Shown here: positions 8,149 to 16,534 of the stretch, piece by piece
Position numbering within the stretch: the first letter of the stretch is position 1
How the letters are laid out: each line of letters opens with the position of its first letter
Assembly (NCBI GenBank): GCA_900550375.1
Contig: URRP01000022.1
Location: 1 to 42,449, forward strand
Direction of reading: 5' to 3'
Source of the DNA: an uncultured Alistipes sp.
GTDB taxonomy: Bacteria; Bacteroidota; Bacteroidia; Bacteroidales; Rikenellaceae
DNA: 42,449 bases
The notes under the pieces: generated by a model
Databases searched by the model: none
What the model was told of the DNA's origin: nothing
Seen by the model: the letters and a program-made list of their open reading frames with translations, nothing else
Made by a program: the position numbers and the translations under genes

Positions 8149-9621
8149 ATGTCTTTTATTGATGAGAGGGTACAGCCGACCGGACTCACGTTCGATGATG
8201 TCCTGCTCGTACCCGCCTATTCTGAGGTGTTGCCGCGCGAAGTCGATGTCACCAGCCGCTTTTCGCGAAATATCAAACTCAACATTCCGATCGTCTCGGC
8301 CGCCATGGATACGGTCACCGAAGCGCCTCTGGCCATCGCTCTGGCTCGTGAAGGGGGCATCGGCGTCATTCACAAGAACATGCCCATTGCCGAACAGGCT
8401 GCGCACGTGCGCCGTGTGAAACGTGCCGAGAACGGCATGATCTACGACCCGATCACCATCTCCAAGGAGCACACCGTGGGCGATGCGCTCGCGCTGATGC
8501 AGGAGAACAAGATCGGCGGCATCCCCGTGATCGACGCCGAACGCCGGCTCATCGGCATCGTCACCAACCGCGACCTGCGGTTCCAGCGCGATATGAACCG
8601 CCTGATTTCGGAGGTCATGACCTCGGAGAATCTCATCACCACCCATTCGTCGGAGCTGGCCCATGCGGCCGACGTGCTGCTCAACAACAAGATCGAGAAG
8701 CTGCCCGTCGTGGACCACGAGGGGAAACTCGTCGGGCTGATTACCTATAAGGACATCACCAAGGTGCAGGACCATCCCAACGCCTGCAAGGACAGCAAAG
8801 GCCGTCTGCGCGTAGCCGCCGGCGTGGGCATCACGGGCGACTCGATGGACCGCGTCGACGCACTCGTGAGCGAAGACGTGGACGCCATCGTCCTCGACTC
8901 GGCGCACGGCCACTCGATCAACATCGTGACGCTGCTCAAGCAGATCAAGACGAAATATCCCGAGCTTGACGTGGTGGTAGGCAACATCGCCACCGCCGAA
9001 GCAGCGAAATTCCTGATCGACTCCGGTGCCGACGGCATCAAGGTGGGCATCGGCCCGGGTTCGATCTGCACGACGCGCATCATCGCCGGCGTGGGCGTTC
9101 CCCAGCTGTCGGCCATCTACTCCGCAGCGAGCGTCGCACGCGGCACGGGCGTGCCCGTAATCGCCGACGGCGGACTGCGTTACTCGGGCGACATCGTCAA
9201 GGCACTGGCCGCAGGCGGCGACTGCGTGATGGTCGGCTCGATGTTCGCCGGCACGGAGGAGTCGCCCGGCGATACGATCATCTACAACGGCCGGAAGTTC
9301 AAAAGCTACCGCGGCATGGGTTCGATCGACGCCATGAAGGCGGGTTCGGCCGACCGCTATTTCCAGAAAGGGGAGGTCAACATCAACAAGCTCGTTCCCG
9401 AGGGAATCGTGGCGCGCGTTCCGTTCAAGGGATCGCTCAGCGAAACGGTTTTCCAACTCGTCGGCGGCATCCGCGCAGGTATGGGGTACTGCGGCGCCTC
9501 CGACATCGAAACACTCAAACGGGCGAAATTCATCCGCATCACCGCCAACGGCGTGACGGAGAATCACCCGCATGACGTGACGATCACCAGCGAAACGCCC
9601 AATTACAGCCGTGGCGAATAA
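8149..9621 (+). CDS. guaB: Inosine-5'-monophosphate dehydrogenase
   Basis: A 490-residue enzyme of standard bacterial length. It oxidises IMP to XMP with NAD+, the first committed step to GMP. The N-terminus (GLTFDDVLLVPAYSEVLPREV) starts the TIM barrel. Residues about 95-205 are a pair of CBS domains (KIGGIPVIDAERRLIGIVTNRDL and the following unit). The catalytic loop GPGSICTTRIIAGVGVPQ carries the nucleophilic cysteine near residue 305, and YRGMGS precedes the mobile flap. The ATG at 8149 is chosen over an upstream in-frame ATG that would lie inside the promoter. It is the first gene of an operon with a DUF3795 gene and guaA. Confidence 0.97.
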   Translation: MSFIDERVQPTGLTFDDVLLVPAYSEVLPREVDVTSRFSRNIKLNIPIVSAAMDTVTEAPLAIALAREGGIGVIHKNMPIAEQAAHVRRVKRAENGMIYDPITISKEHTVGDALALMQENKIGGIPVIDAERRLIGIVTNRDLRFQRDMNRLISEVMTSENLITTHSSELAHAADVLLNNKIEKLPVVDHEGKLVGLITYKDITKVQDHPNACKDSKGRLRVAAGVGITGDSMDRVDALVSEDVDAIVLDSAHGHSINIVTLLKQIKTKYPELDVVVGNIATAEAAKFLIDSGADGIKVGIGPGSICTTRIIAGVGVPQLSAIYSAASVARGTGVPVIADGGLRYSGDIVKALAAGGDCVMVGSMFAGTEESPGDTIIYNGRKFKSYRGMGSIDAMKAGSADRYFQKGEVNINKLVPEGIVARVPFKGSLSETVFQLVGGIRAGMGYCGASDIETLKRAKFIRITANGVTENHPHDVTITSETPNYSRGE

Positions 9622-9955
9622 CGTCGCGGCCTGCGGACTCTATTGCGGCACGTGCCGCAAATTCCGCAAGGGAAGCTGTCCGGGCTGCCGAGCCAACGAG
9701 AAGGCCGCATGGTGTTCGATCCGCAGTTGCTGCATCGAACACGAGTGGCAGAGCTGCGCCGAGTGCACGCTCGACGGACGCGACGATCCGATGGCCTGCC
9801 GCAAACTGAACAACCTGATCGGCAAACTCTTCGGCCTCGTCTTCCGCTCCGACCGGCGCGGCTGCCTGCTTCGTATCCGCGCGATCGGCTCCGAAGCCTT
9901 CGCCGCCGAGATGCAGCGCAGCGGCCGTTACAACCGTCCCGTGACGAAGATATAG
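9611..9955 (+). CDS. DUF3795 cysteine-rich protein
   Basis: A 114-residue protein beginning ACGLYCGTCRKFRKGSCPGCR and continuing with further Cys pairs (WCSIRSCCIE, SCAEC, ACRKLNN). The first three quarters contain a dense set of cysteines typical of DUF3795 proteins, which probably bind zinc or a metal cluster. Function unknown. The GTG start at 9611 overlaps the last 11 bases of guaB, which suggests translational coupling. The guaA ATG follows 29 bp after the stop, so it sits inside the guanine nucleotide operon. A role in purine metabolism is inferred from position only. Confidence 0.8.
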   Translation: MANNVAACGLYCGTCRKFRKGSCPGCRANEKAAWCSIRSCCIEHEWQSCAECTLDGRDDPMACRKLNNLIGKLFGLVFRSDRRGCLLRIRAIGSEAFAAEMQRSGRYNRPVTKI

Positions 9956-9984
9956 CCTTATACGTACCAAATAACCTCACATAC

Positions 9985-11514
9985 ATGCAGGAAAAAATCC
10001 TAATCATCGATTTCGGTTCGCAGTACACGCAGCTCATCGCCCGCCGTGTACGCGAGCTGAACGTCTACTGCGAAATCCACCCCTTCAACCACCTGCCGGC
10101 CATCGACGAGTCGGTGCGCGGCGTGATTCTCTCGGGTTCGCCCTTCTCGGTGCGCGACGCCAATGCGCCCCGCATCGATCTCGAAGCGATCAAGGGGCGG
10201 CTGCCGCTGCTGGGCGTCTGCTATGGCGCGCAGTACCTCGCTCAACATTTCGGCGGCGAGGTCTGCCCCGCTCCGAGCCGCGAATACGGCCGGGCGATGC
10301 TCACCGTCGCCGAACCCGAAGACCGGCTCATGCAGGAACTGCCCTGCACCACGCAGGTGTGGATGTCGCACGGCGATACCATCACCCGCGTGCCCGACAA
10401 CTACCGCATCGTAGCCTCGACGGCCGAGGTGCGTGTGGCCGCCTATCGCATCGAGGGAGAGCCGACGTGGGCCATCCAGTTCCATCCCGAAGTCTACCAC
10501 TCGACCGCCGGAACGCAGCTGCTCAAAAACTTCGTCGTCGGCATCTGCGGCTGCTCGCAGTCGTGGACTTCGGAGAGCTTCGTCGAGACGACCGTCCGCG
10601 AGTTGCGCGAAAAGATCGGCCGCGATCAGGTCGTACTGGGCCTTTCGGGCGGCGTGGACTCCACGGTGGCCGCCGTGCTGCTGCACCGTGCCATCGGCGA
10701 GAACCTGCATTGCATCTTCGTCGATTCGGGCCTGCTGCGCAAGGATGAGTTCGAAAGCGTACTCGACTCCTACAAGGGTATGGGACTCAACGTCAAGGGG
10801 GTCAAGGCCGGTGCGAAATTCTTGGGCGATCTCGCGGGCGTGACCGATCCCGAAACCAAGCGCAAGATCATCGGCCGCGACTTCGTGGAGGTCTTCAACG
10901 CCGAGGCGCAGCAGCTCACCGACGTGAAGTGGCTGGCGCAGGGCACGATCTACCCCGACGTCGTCGAATCGGCTTCGGTAAACGGTCCGGCAGCCAAGAT
11001 CAAGTCGCATCACAACGTAGGCGGACTGCCCGAACACATGCACCTGAAGGTCGTCGAGCCGCTGCGTCTGCTCTTCAAGGACGAGGTGCGCCGCGTAGGT
11101 CGCTCGCTGGGCATCAACGAGGAGTTGATCGGCCGCCACCCCTTCCCGGGGCCGGGTCTGGCGATCCGCATTCTGGGAGAGATCACGCCCGAACGCGTCG
11201 AAATCTTGCAGAACGTGGATAAAATCTACATCGACGCCCTGCGCGAGCACGGACTCTACGATCAGGTCTGGCAGGCGGGCGTCATCCTGCTGCCGGTCAA
11301 GTCGGTGGGCGTCATGGGCGACGAACGCACCTACGAAAGCTGCGTGGCGCTGCGTGCCGTCACCTCGACCGACGGCATGACCGCCGACTGGGTGCATCTG
11401 CCCTACGATTTTCTGGCCCGCGTGTCGAACGACATCATCAACAAGGTACGCGGCGTCAACCGCGTCGTCTACGACATCTCCTCCAAACCGCCCGCAACCA
11501 TCGAGTGGGAGTAG
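9985..11514 (+). CDS. guaA: GMP synthase (glutamine-hydrolysing)
   Basis: A 509-residue, full-length enzyme that aminates XMP to GMP using glutamine and ATP. The N-terminal class I glutamine amidotransferase domain has the nucleophile in GVCYGAQ (Cys 79) and the His-Glu pair in QFHPEVYHS. The ATP pyrophosphatase domain has the P-loop LSGGVDSTVAA (about 218-228). The C-terminal dimerisation domain carries HPFPGPGLAIRILGE and ends KPPATIEWE, the usual XMP-binding tail. The ATG at 9985 gives the normal QEKILIIDFGSQYTQLIARR opening; the open frame upstream is a shadow of the DUF3795 gene. It is the last gene of the operon and is followed by a strong hairpin. Confidence 0.97.
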   Translation: MQEKILIIDFGSQYTQLIARRVRELNVYCEIHPFNHLPAIDESVRGVILSGSPFSVRDANAPRIDLEAIKGRLPLLGVCYGAQYLAQHFGGEVCPAPSREYGRAMLTVAEPEDRLMQELPCTTQVWMSHGDTITRVPDNYRIVASTAEVRVAAYRIEGEPTWAIQFHPEVYHSTAGTQLLKNFVVGICGCSQSWTSESFVETTVRELREKIGRDQVVLGLSGGVDSTVAAVLLHRAIGENLHCIFVDSGLLRKDEFESVLDSYKGMGLNVKGVKAGAKFLGDLAGVTDPETKRKIIGRDFVEVFNAEAQQLTDVKWLAQGTIYPDVVESASVNGPAAKIKSHHNVGGLPEHMHLKVVEPLRLLFKDEVRRVGRSLGINEELIGRHPFPGPGLAIRILGEITPERVEILQNVDKIYIDALREHGLYDQVWQAGVILLPVKSVGVMGDERTYESCVALRAVTSTDGMTADWVHLPYDFLARVSNDIINKVRGVNRVVYDISSKPPATIEWE

Positions 11515-11538
11515 CCGAAGAGAATCCGTCCTAAAAGG

Positions 11539-11580
11539 AATCCGCCCCTGCCGCAATTCATTGCAGCAGGGGCGGATTTT
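11539..11580. terminator. Bidirectional terminator after guaA
   Basis: AATCCGCCCCTGC pairs with GCAGGGGCGGATT, with a further short inner stem (GCAA with TTGC), ending in TTTT. It lies between convergent guaA and the histidine kinase gene. Confidence 0.9.
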
Positions 11581-11595
11581 AGTCGGGCGATCGCG

Positions 11596-13470
11596 TTATG
11601 CGCCGATCGCTCTTCGCGGACAAGGCAGCTTCACATGGAAAGTGCTGCCCCGACCGAATTCCGACTCCACGACGATCTCCCCTCCCATCTTCTCAGCGAG
11701 GGATTTACAGATGGCCAGCCCCAGTCCGACGCCCTGCATGAACGAATCGACCTTCTCGAACCGTTCGAAGATCCGGTCGAACATATCCTGCGGAATACCG
11801 CACCCCGTATCGGTCACGCGCAGCTCGACGCCGGAGTCGGTCGTTTCGCAGGCCACCTCGACATACCCCTCGGTCGTATTCTTCAGGGCATTGGAAATCA
11901 GGTTATTCAGAATCTGCCTGACCCGTGAAGGGTCCGATTCGACGACGAAATTCCCGTCGGTGGGCACGATGTGCAGTTCCACGCCGGCAGGAACACGGTC
12001 CCGATTTTCCATGACGCACTCAGCGATCACCTCCGCAGGATCGAACCAGATGAAATGCAAATCGATATCGCCCGCCTCGAGTTTCGAAAATTCCAGTACG
12101 TCCCCGACCAATTTGAGCAGCAACTCGTTGTTATGGTTAATCAGCGAAACGAACTGTTCGCGCTCCCCGGGATCGTCCGCCGAAGTCAGCAGTCCCGAAA
12201 ACCCCACGATCGCATTCAGCGGCGTCCGTATCTCGTGGCTCATGCTGGCCAGAAAGGCGGATTTCAACCGGACGGCCTCCTCGGCTTTCGTCTTGGCCTC
12301 GAACAGATTCCGTTCGATGCGTTTCGACTCGGTGATGTCGTAATTGACGGCGATCACCTCGATAATCCCCTCCTGCGGCAGATACCGCCGTATCAGCAAC
12401 GTGACATAGGTCCACGTCTGACTCCCGTCGTCGCGCAGAATGCGCAGCTCCCGCCGAAACTTGTCGGTCGCACCGTTGCGCGCATTGCGGACGAACGCTA
12501 CGACCGAAGGGCGGTCTTCGGGATGCACGTGACCGTAGACGCCGATGATCTCGGACAGCGGCCGGTCATACGGCTCTCCGAGATTGGTGTACCAGCTGCG
12601 AGAGGCGTGTCCCTGCTCGCTGAGCAGATTATAATAGGCATATCCCACCTTCGAATAGACGCCCACCAGTTCGAACAGACTCTCGAACTCCTGAATCCGG
12701 TTGTAGGCGACGGTGGCTTCCGTCTTGTCGGCATTGATAAGCAGATAGTTGGTCGGATTGCGATGCTCGTCATAGAGCGTCGTCACCTTCGTCACCAGAT
12801 CGATCGTCCCCTCCCGCTTGCGGGCCGGGTAATAGTCGCCGATCTTGGAGAAATCATAACGGAAGGTAAAATCCGCATCTTCGTGTCTGCGCAGCCGCTC
12901 CTTCATCTCCTTCGGAAAGACAGGATTCTTGAAGATATCGATTCCCAGCAGATCTTCCTTCCGGTCCATATGGAAGATTTCCAGCTCCTTGTCGTTCAGG
13001 TCGATCAGGATTCCCTCCTTGTCGTATAGTTCGATCCCGACAGGCAGATTCTTATAGATATTGGACATCACCCGCCGATTGTATCGAAGCGCCTGATACG
13101 CTGCGGACATATCGGGCCCGTCCTGCACCTCGGTGATGCCGTAGACTTTCATATGCCCCTGCGCATCGGTTTTGCGAAAACAGATCTTGTTCCTGACCCA
13201 CATATCGCCTCGGGTCGTGCGAAGCAGATGGACCGCTTCGGAAACCTTCTGCGCACGGAAGGTATGTACCGTCGTACGAAACGGCTCCTCCCACAGGACA
13301 AGCCGGTCGAAATCTTCGAAACGGATCACACCGTCCGCGCCGATCCCCAGCAGATCGGCGATATACTCGGAACAGCGGTAGGTCTCCCGCTGCAAATCTG
13401 CCTCCCACCACCCCATGTCGGCGGACGACATCAACGTAGTGAAAAACTCGCTGTCGGGCTGTTTTTCCAT
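11596..13470 (-). CDS. PAS-domain sensor histidine kinase, soluble
   Basis: A 624-residue kinase with no transmembrane segment. Three PAS-like stretches precede the kinase core: about 10-115 (MGWWEADLQRETYRCS), 130-250 (NLPVGIELYDKEGILIDLND) and 262-385 (a PAC-like end in VIAVNYDITESKRIER). A short coiled coil leads to HisKA, with the phospho-acceptor His 412 in SMSHEIRTPLNAIVGFSGLL. The HATPase domain has an N box (LISNALKNT), G1 (DTGCGIPQD) and G2 (GVGLGLAICKSLAEKMGG). No response regulator or receiver domain is present or adjacent, so it is an orphan. The ATG at 13470 agrees with the promoter at 13520-13550. The signal is unknown but must be sensed in the cytoplasm. Confidence 0.9.
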   Translation of the reverse strand: MEKQPDSEFFTTLMSSADMGWWEADLQRETYRCSEYIADLLGIGADGVIRFEDFDRLVLWEEPFRTTVHTFRAQKVSEAVHLLRTTRGDMWVRNKICFRKTDAQGHMKVYGITEVQDGPDMSAAYQALRYNRRVMSNIYKNLPVGIELYDKEGILIDLNDKELEIFHMDRKEDLLGIDIFKNPVFPKEMKERLRRHEDADFTFRYDFSKIGDYYPARKREGTIDLVTKVTTLYDEHRNPTNYLLINADKTEATVAYNRIQEFESLFELVGVYSKVGYAYYNLLSEQGHASRSWYTNLGEPYDRPLSEIIGVYGHVHPEDRPSVVAFVRNARNGATDKFRRELRILRDDGSQTWTYVTLLIRRYLPQEGIIEVIAVNYDITESKRIERNLFEAKTKAEEAVRLKSAFLASMSHEIRTPLNAIVGFSGLLTSADDPGEREQFVSLINHNNELLLKLVGDVLEFSKLEAGDIDLHFIWFDPAEVIAECVMENRDRVPAGVELHIVPTDGNFVVESDPSRVRQILNNLISNALKNTTEGYVEVACETTDSGVELRVTDTGCGIPQDMFDRIFERFEKVDSFMQGVGLGLAICKSLAEKMGGEIVVESEFGRGSTFHVKLPCPRRAIGA

Positions 13471-13519
13471 GATATTGAAATTATATGGCGGAAGAGAGTA
13501 ACGATCAATCCAGTCATTA

Positions 13520-13550
13520 CAAAAATACGGACTATTTTTCGCTTTTTCAA
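13520..13550 (-). promoter_or_regulatory. Promoter of the PAS histidine kinase gene
   Basis: TATTTTTG (13520-13527) on the minus strand with TTG (13548-13550) 20 bp upstream. The leader would be about 45 bases. Confidence 0.7.
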
Positions 13551-13592
13551 GAGCCTGCTCCAAAAAGCCGTTCGCAGGCGATAATAAAAGGA

Positions 13593-13628
13593 GAGGATCG
13601 GAGAGCGGCGTGCCGCTCTCCGATCCTC
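13593..13628 (-). terminator. Terminator of the GRP sugar transporter gene
   Basis: A 17-bp perfect stem (13593-13609 with 13612-13628) is followed on the minus strand by CTCCTTTTATT. It separates the transporter from the histidine kinase promoter. Confidence 0.88.
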
Positions 13629-13645
13629 TTCCTGTTCTTTCCGAC

Positions 13646-14656
13646 TCAGTTCCCTCCGGCGACGATAATCAGCGCCAATCCCGCAACGAACAAGGCGAAC
13701 ATCAATGCCAGCAGCCCGTTGACCGTCCGCCCGCCACCGCGGAACTCCTTCCACACGAAGACGCCCCACACGGCCGCGATCATCGGCGCGCCCTGTCCCA
13801 GCGCATACGACACCGCAGCACCGGCCTTACCGGCGGCGATATAGCTGAACGTCGTGCCCAGACACCAGATCGCACCGCCCAACATGCCGACCAGATGGGT
13901 CGAGAAACTGCCTCGGAAATAGTCGCGGTAGCTGACGGGCGCTCCGTCGAAGGGACGTTTCATTACCCACGTATTGAAGATGAAGTTGCTGGCCAGCACA
14001 CCCAGCGAGAAGATAAAGACCGCCGAATAGGGCGTCAGCATCCCCGGCGTAGGATTCTCGAAATGATCCAGATCCATCGCCGCCGCCACGAAGCGGTAGA
14101 AGAGTGACATCAGTACGCCGGCTACGGCCGCCAGCACGACGCCTTTGCGGAACTGCGTGCGCTGTGCGCCGCCGCCCTGCACCTTCTTCGAAGCGATGCC
14201 GTTGCAGACGATCGCCACGACGATCAGCGCCACGCCGAGAAACAGGATGACGGGATCGCCTTTAGGGGCGCCCATATAGTTGATAATCACGCCCAGCACC
14301 AGCGCCAGCCCGACGCCCAGCGGAAACGCGACCGAAAGGCCCGCCATGGCCACCGACGCCGAGAGGAGGATATTCGAAGCGTTGAAGATCACACCGCCCA
14401 GCACGACGCTCCAGACGCCGCGCGCATCGGCCTGCGCCAGATCGGGCAGGAATGAACGCCCCTCGGAGCCGAAACTTCCCATCGTGAAACCCGCGATGAG
14501 CGTAAAGAGCACCATGCCGATGACATAGTCCCAATAGAAAAGTTCGTAACGCCAGCTCTTCGAAGCCAGCTTCTGGGTGTTGCCCCACGATCCCCAGCAC
14601 ATCATCGTGATGAAGCAGAAAAGCACTGCGAGGGCGTAACTGTTGACGATAAACAT
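13646..14656 (-). CDS. GRP-family sugar transporter (DMT superfamily)
   Basis: A 336-residue membrane protein with about ten hydrophobic segments in two similar halves. The N-terminus (FITMMCWGSWGNTQKL) and YELFYWDYVIG are characteristic of the glucose/ribose porter branch of the DMT superfamily, related to GlcU and RbsU and more distantly to RhaT. It probably imports a sugar with protons; the sugar cannot be named. The ATG at 14656 gives a hydrophobic N-terminus; an extension of 13 residues is open. A 20-bp palindrome with a central CG overlaps the predicted transcription start, which suggests control by a LacI-family repressor such as the one at 386-1393. Confidence 0.85.
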   Translation of the reverse strand: MFIVNSYALAVLFCFITMMCWGSWGNTQKLASKSWRYELFYWDYVIGMVLFTLIAGFTMGSFGSEGRSFLPDLAQADARGVWSVVLGGVIFNASNILLSASVAMAGLSVAFPLGVGLALVLGVIINYMGAPKGDPVILFLGVALIVVAIVCNGIASKKVQGGGAQRTQFRKGVVLAAVAGVLMSLFYRFVAAAMDLDHFENPTPGMLTPYSAVFIFSLGVLASNFIFNTWVMKRPFDGAPVSYRDYFRGSFSTHLVGMLGGAIWCLGTTFSYIAAGKAGAAVSYALGQGAPMIAAVWGVFVWKEFRGGGRTVNGLLALMFALFVAGLALIIVAGGN

Positions 14657-14731
14657 AGGTTGTAGTTTTAAGGTTAACGCAATCCATCCGCACATCGGCC
14701 TTCGGAAATCATAAAAACCGCGTTACAGACC

Positions 14732-14751
14732 TTGCGCAAACGTTTGTACAA
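14732..14751. promoter_or_regulatory. LacI-type operator palindrome
   Basis: TTGCGCAAACGTTTGTACAA is symmetric in 16 of 20 positions about a central CG, with CAAACGTTTG perfect. Central-CG palindromes of this size are typical of LacI/GalR operators. It overlaps the -7 element and predicted start site of the sugar transporter gene, so a bound protein would block initiation. Confidence 0.55.
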
Positions 14752-14778
14752 AAATAGATAAAAAATCCGAACTTCCAA
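14749..14778 (-). promoter_or_regulatory. Promoter of the GRP sugar transporter gene
   Basis: TATTTTTG (14749-14756) on the minus strand with TTG (14776-14778) 19 bp upstream. The leader would be about 85 bases. Confidence 0.65.
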
Positions 14779-14858
14779 CGTTTCGTCCGTTTTTCCGATG
14801 ACGAAACGGCAGAAATCCGGTTCGGGGACTCCGCGGCAAAAGCGGTATTTCGGACCGA

Positions 14859-15932
14859 TCAGACGCTATGAATGGCGCGATCGTCGGATTTCGGCACATA
14901 CTTCTCACCCAAGAAGAGCGTCCGCAGCAAGGGAAAACCGTTCATTATCCGCTCCACGACCATCGGGACGAAAAGCCCCAAAAAGGCGGAAAAGAGAAAG
15001 ATCGTCGTATCGGAATCGATTCCCGCGTGCAGCAGCAGGATACGGCCCGCTCCCGTTCCGAACGCGTGGAAAAGGTAAATCCCATAGGCGTAGCTGCCCA
15101 TCCACACGAAAAAACGATTGTGCCAGCCGCTCGTCAGCAGAAACGCCGAAGCCAGCATCCCGATGGGGAGATGCAAGAACAGCTCCCGCAGCAAAGCCGT
15201 GTCTCCCGTCGTAATCCATACGAACTGCCGCACGGCGAAACCGGCGAGCAGCCCCGCCAGATAGATCTTTTTCATCGACGGCGAAGACAGCCGGTCGGCG
15301 AAACGCCGGAGACCTATTCCGAGCAGGAAATAGGGAACCAAACAAAAAGCACCCCAGATGCCGAAGACGTTCGGATAGTTCGGCGACAGATACCGTTCGG
15401 CGACAACCCCCGCAAAACCCGCCAGCATCCACCCGCACCACGCACGCACGCTGTTGCAGGCCGAGTGCAGATCGAGCAAAGCGATGAATCCGAAAAGCAG
15501 AAAGAGCGACGGCAGGTACCAGTAGACCGTATAGGGCAGCACGTAAATCTTCCACATTTCCGACAAAATCCCGTGCCGGTTCGCGCCGGGCGTGATGTAC
15601 TGCAAGAGAAAATAGAGCGTCCCGACCGTGACCATCGGCAGCAGCAACCGGCGCGCTTTTTTCGCAAGGAAGGCCTTCGCCTCTCCCCGATGGACGGGAC
15701 GCAGGGCATAGACCCAGCCGGCAATGACCGTAAAAAGCGGGATGCCGATATAGTGGAACGTGTAAAAGAGATAGCGGGCGAACGAATCGTCGGCGACTTT
15801 CATTCCGCCCGCAGCATCGGCACCGATCGCATGTCCCACGGTGATGATGACGACGGCGAGACCGCGCAGCGTCTCGACGTATTCGTTTTTCGTCTGGGTC
15901 ATCCGAACGGATTGGTTCGATGCAGATTCCAT
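14859..15932 (-). CDS. Acyltransferase-3 family membrane protein
   Basis: A 357-residue protein with about ten membrane segments. It begins YVETLRGLAVVIITVGHAIG, where the R-G-L-A and the H of GHA match the conserved start of acyltransferase family 3 (OafA/NodX-like). The histidine is the likely catalytic residue. These enzymes move acetyl or succinyl groups from the cytoplasm to extracytoplasmic polysaccharide, O-antigen or glycans. The target cannot be identified, and no glycan cluster surrounds it. The ATG at 15932 lies 25 bp after the promoter -7 element; an in-frame ATG 24 bases upstream is less well placed. Confidence 0.85.
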   Translation of the reverse strand: MESASNQSVRMTQTKNEYVETLRGLAVVIITVGHAIGADAAGGMKVADDSFARYLFYTFHYIGIPLFTVIAGWVYALRPVHRGEAKAFLAKKARRLLLPMVTVGTLYFLLQYITPGANRHGILSEMWKIYVLPYTVYWYLPSLFLLFGFIALLDLHSACNSVRAWCGWMLAGFAGVVAERYLSPNYPNVFGIWGAFCLVPYFLLGIGLRRFADRLSSPSMKKIYLAGLLAGFAVRQFVWITTGDTALLRELFLHLPIGMLASAFLLTSGWHNRFFVWMGSYAYGIYLFHAFGTGAGRILLLHAGIDSDTTIFLFSAFLGLFVPMVVERIMNGFPLLRTLFLGEKYVPKSDDRAIHSV

Positions 15933-15957
15933 GCGTATTGCGACAAATTTAAACAAT

Positions 15958-15987
15958 CAAAGATACGCATTTATCCGGTATCTCCAA
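15958..15987 (-). promoter_or_regulatory. Promoter of the acyltransferase-3 gene
   Basis: TATCTTTG (15958-15965) on the minus strand with TTG (15985-15987) 19 bp upstream. Confidence 0.7.
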
Positions 15988-16194
15988 TCCTTCCATTTCA
16001 AATAACCGCTGATATCTGCCATTCGGGAGACGCTTTGCCATACAGAAGCGAGGGGCAAAACTCCCGTATTCCACTCTACGACAACAGAAAGGCAGAATCA
16101 AGTTCAACATCCTGAGGAAGGCCCTACAGGATGCTCGGCTCTCCATATTCATGCAGGACATCGACAAGCGGCGAGAAAATAGAGCTGTTAAATT

Positions 16195-16408
16195 GTCATT
16201 CCGAGCGCGCGAATTGGATCGTCATTCCGAGCGGAGTGAAACAAAGCATAGGAATCTACCGCTTTTGTTTCTTGTCCGTGTTTCCCGTCTTATCGCGGTC
16301 GTTTGTTTATCGACCGCCGTTTTCCAACCGGTCGATCCTCACGTCGGATGCGAAGCGCATCCTCCTCAGGGTGGCATGAAAGGGACCTGCGACACTCCTC
16401 AGGATGAC
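16195..16408. repeat. Dispersed head/tail repeat cluster 2
   Basis: A truncated head (16195-16210), a fuller head (16221-16256), a tail (16334-16376) and a tail fragment ending in CTCAGGATGAC (to 16408). The tail hairpin is GGATGCG-AAG-CGCATCC. The rest of the gap 15988-16468 contains no gene that I can support. Confidence 0.75.
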
Positions 16409-16468
16409 ATTTACAGAGTGTGAGCGCACTGGAGACTCCGCATAACACCGAATCCCGCACGACGAAAA

Positions 16469-16497
16469 AGCCGCGGGAACGAGCAGTTCCCGCGGCT
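16469..16497 (-). terminator. Terminator of the rubrerythrin gene
   Basis: A 12-bp perfect stem (AGCCGCGGGAAC with its complement) and a 5-base loop are followed on the minus strand by CTTTTTCGTC. Confidence 0.88.
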
Positions 16498-16534
16498 GAA
16501 ATCCAAGACGGCGGCCGAAGTCCGCGAAGCGTCT

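Noticed and set aside
16131..16423. Plus-strand frames of 82 and 90 codons
   Set aside because: They consist of translated head/tail repeat elements; similar frames occur in the other repeat clusters.
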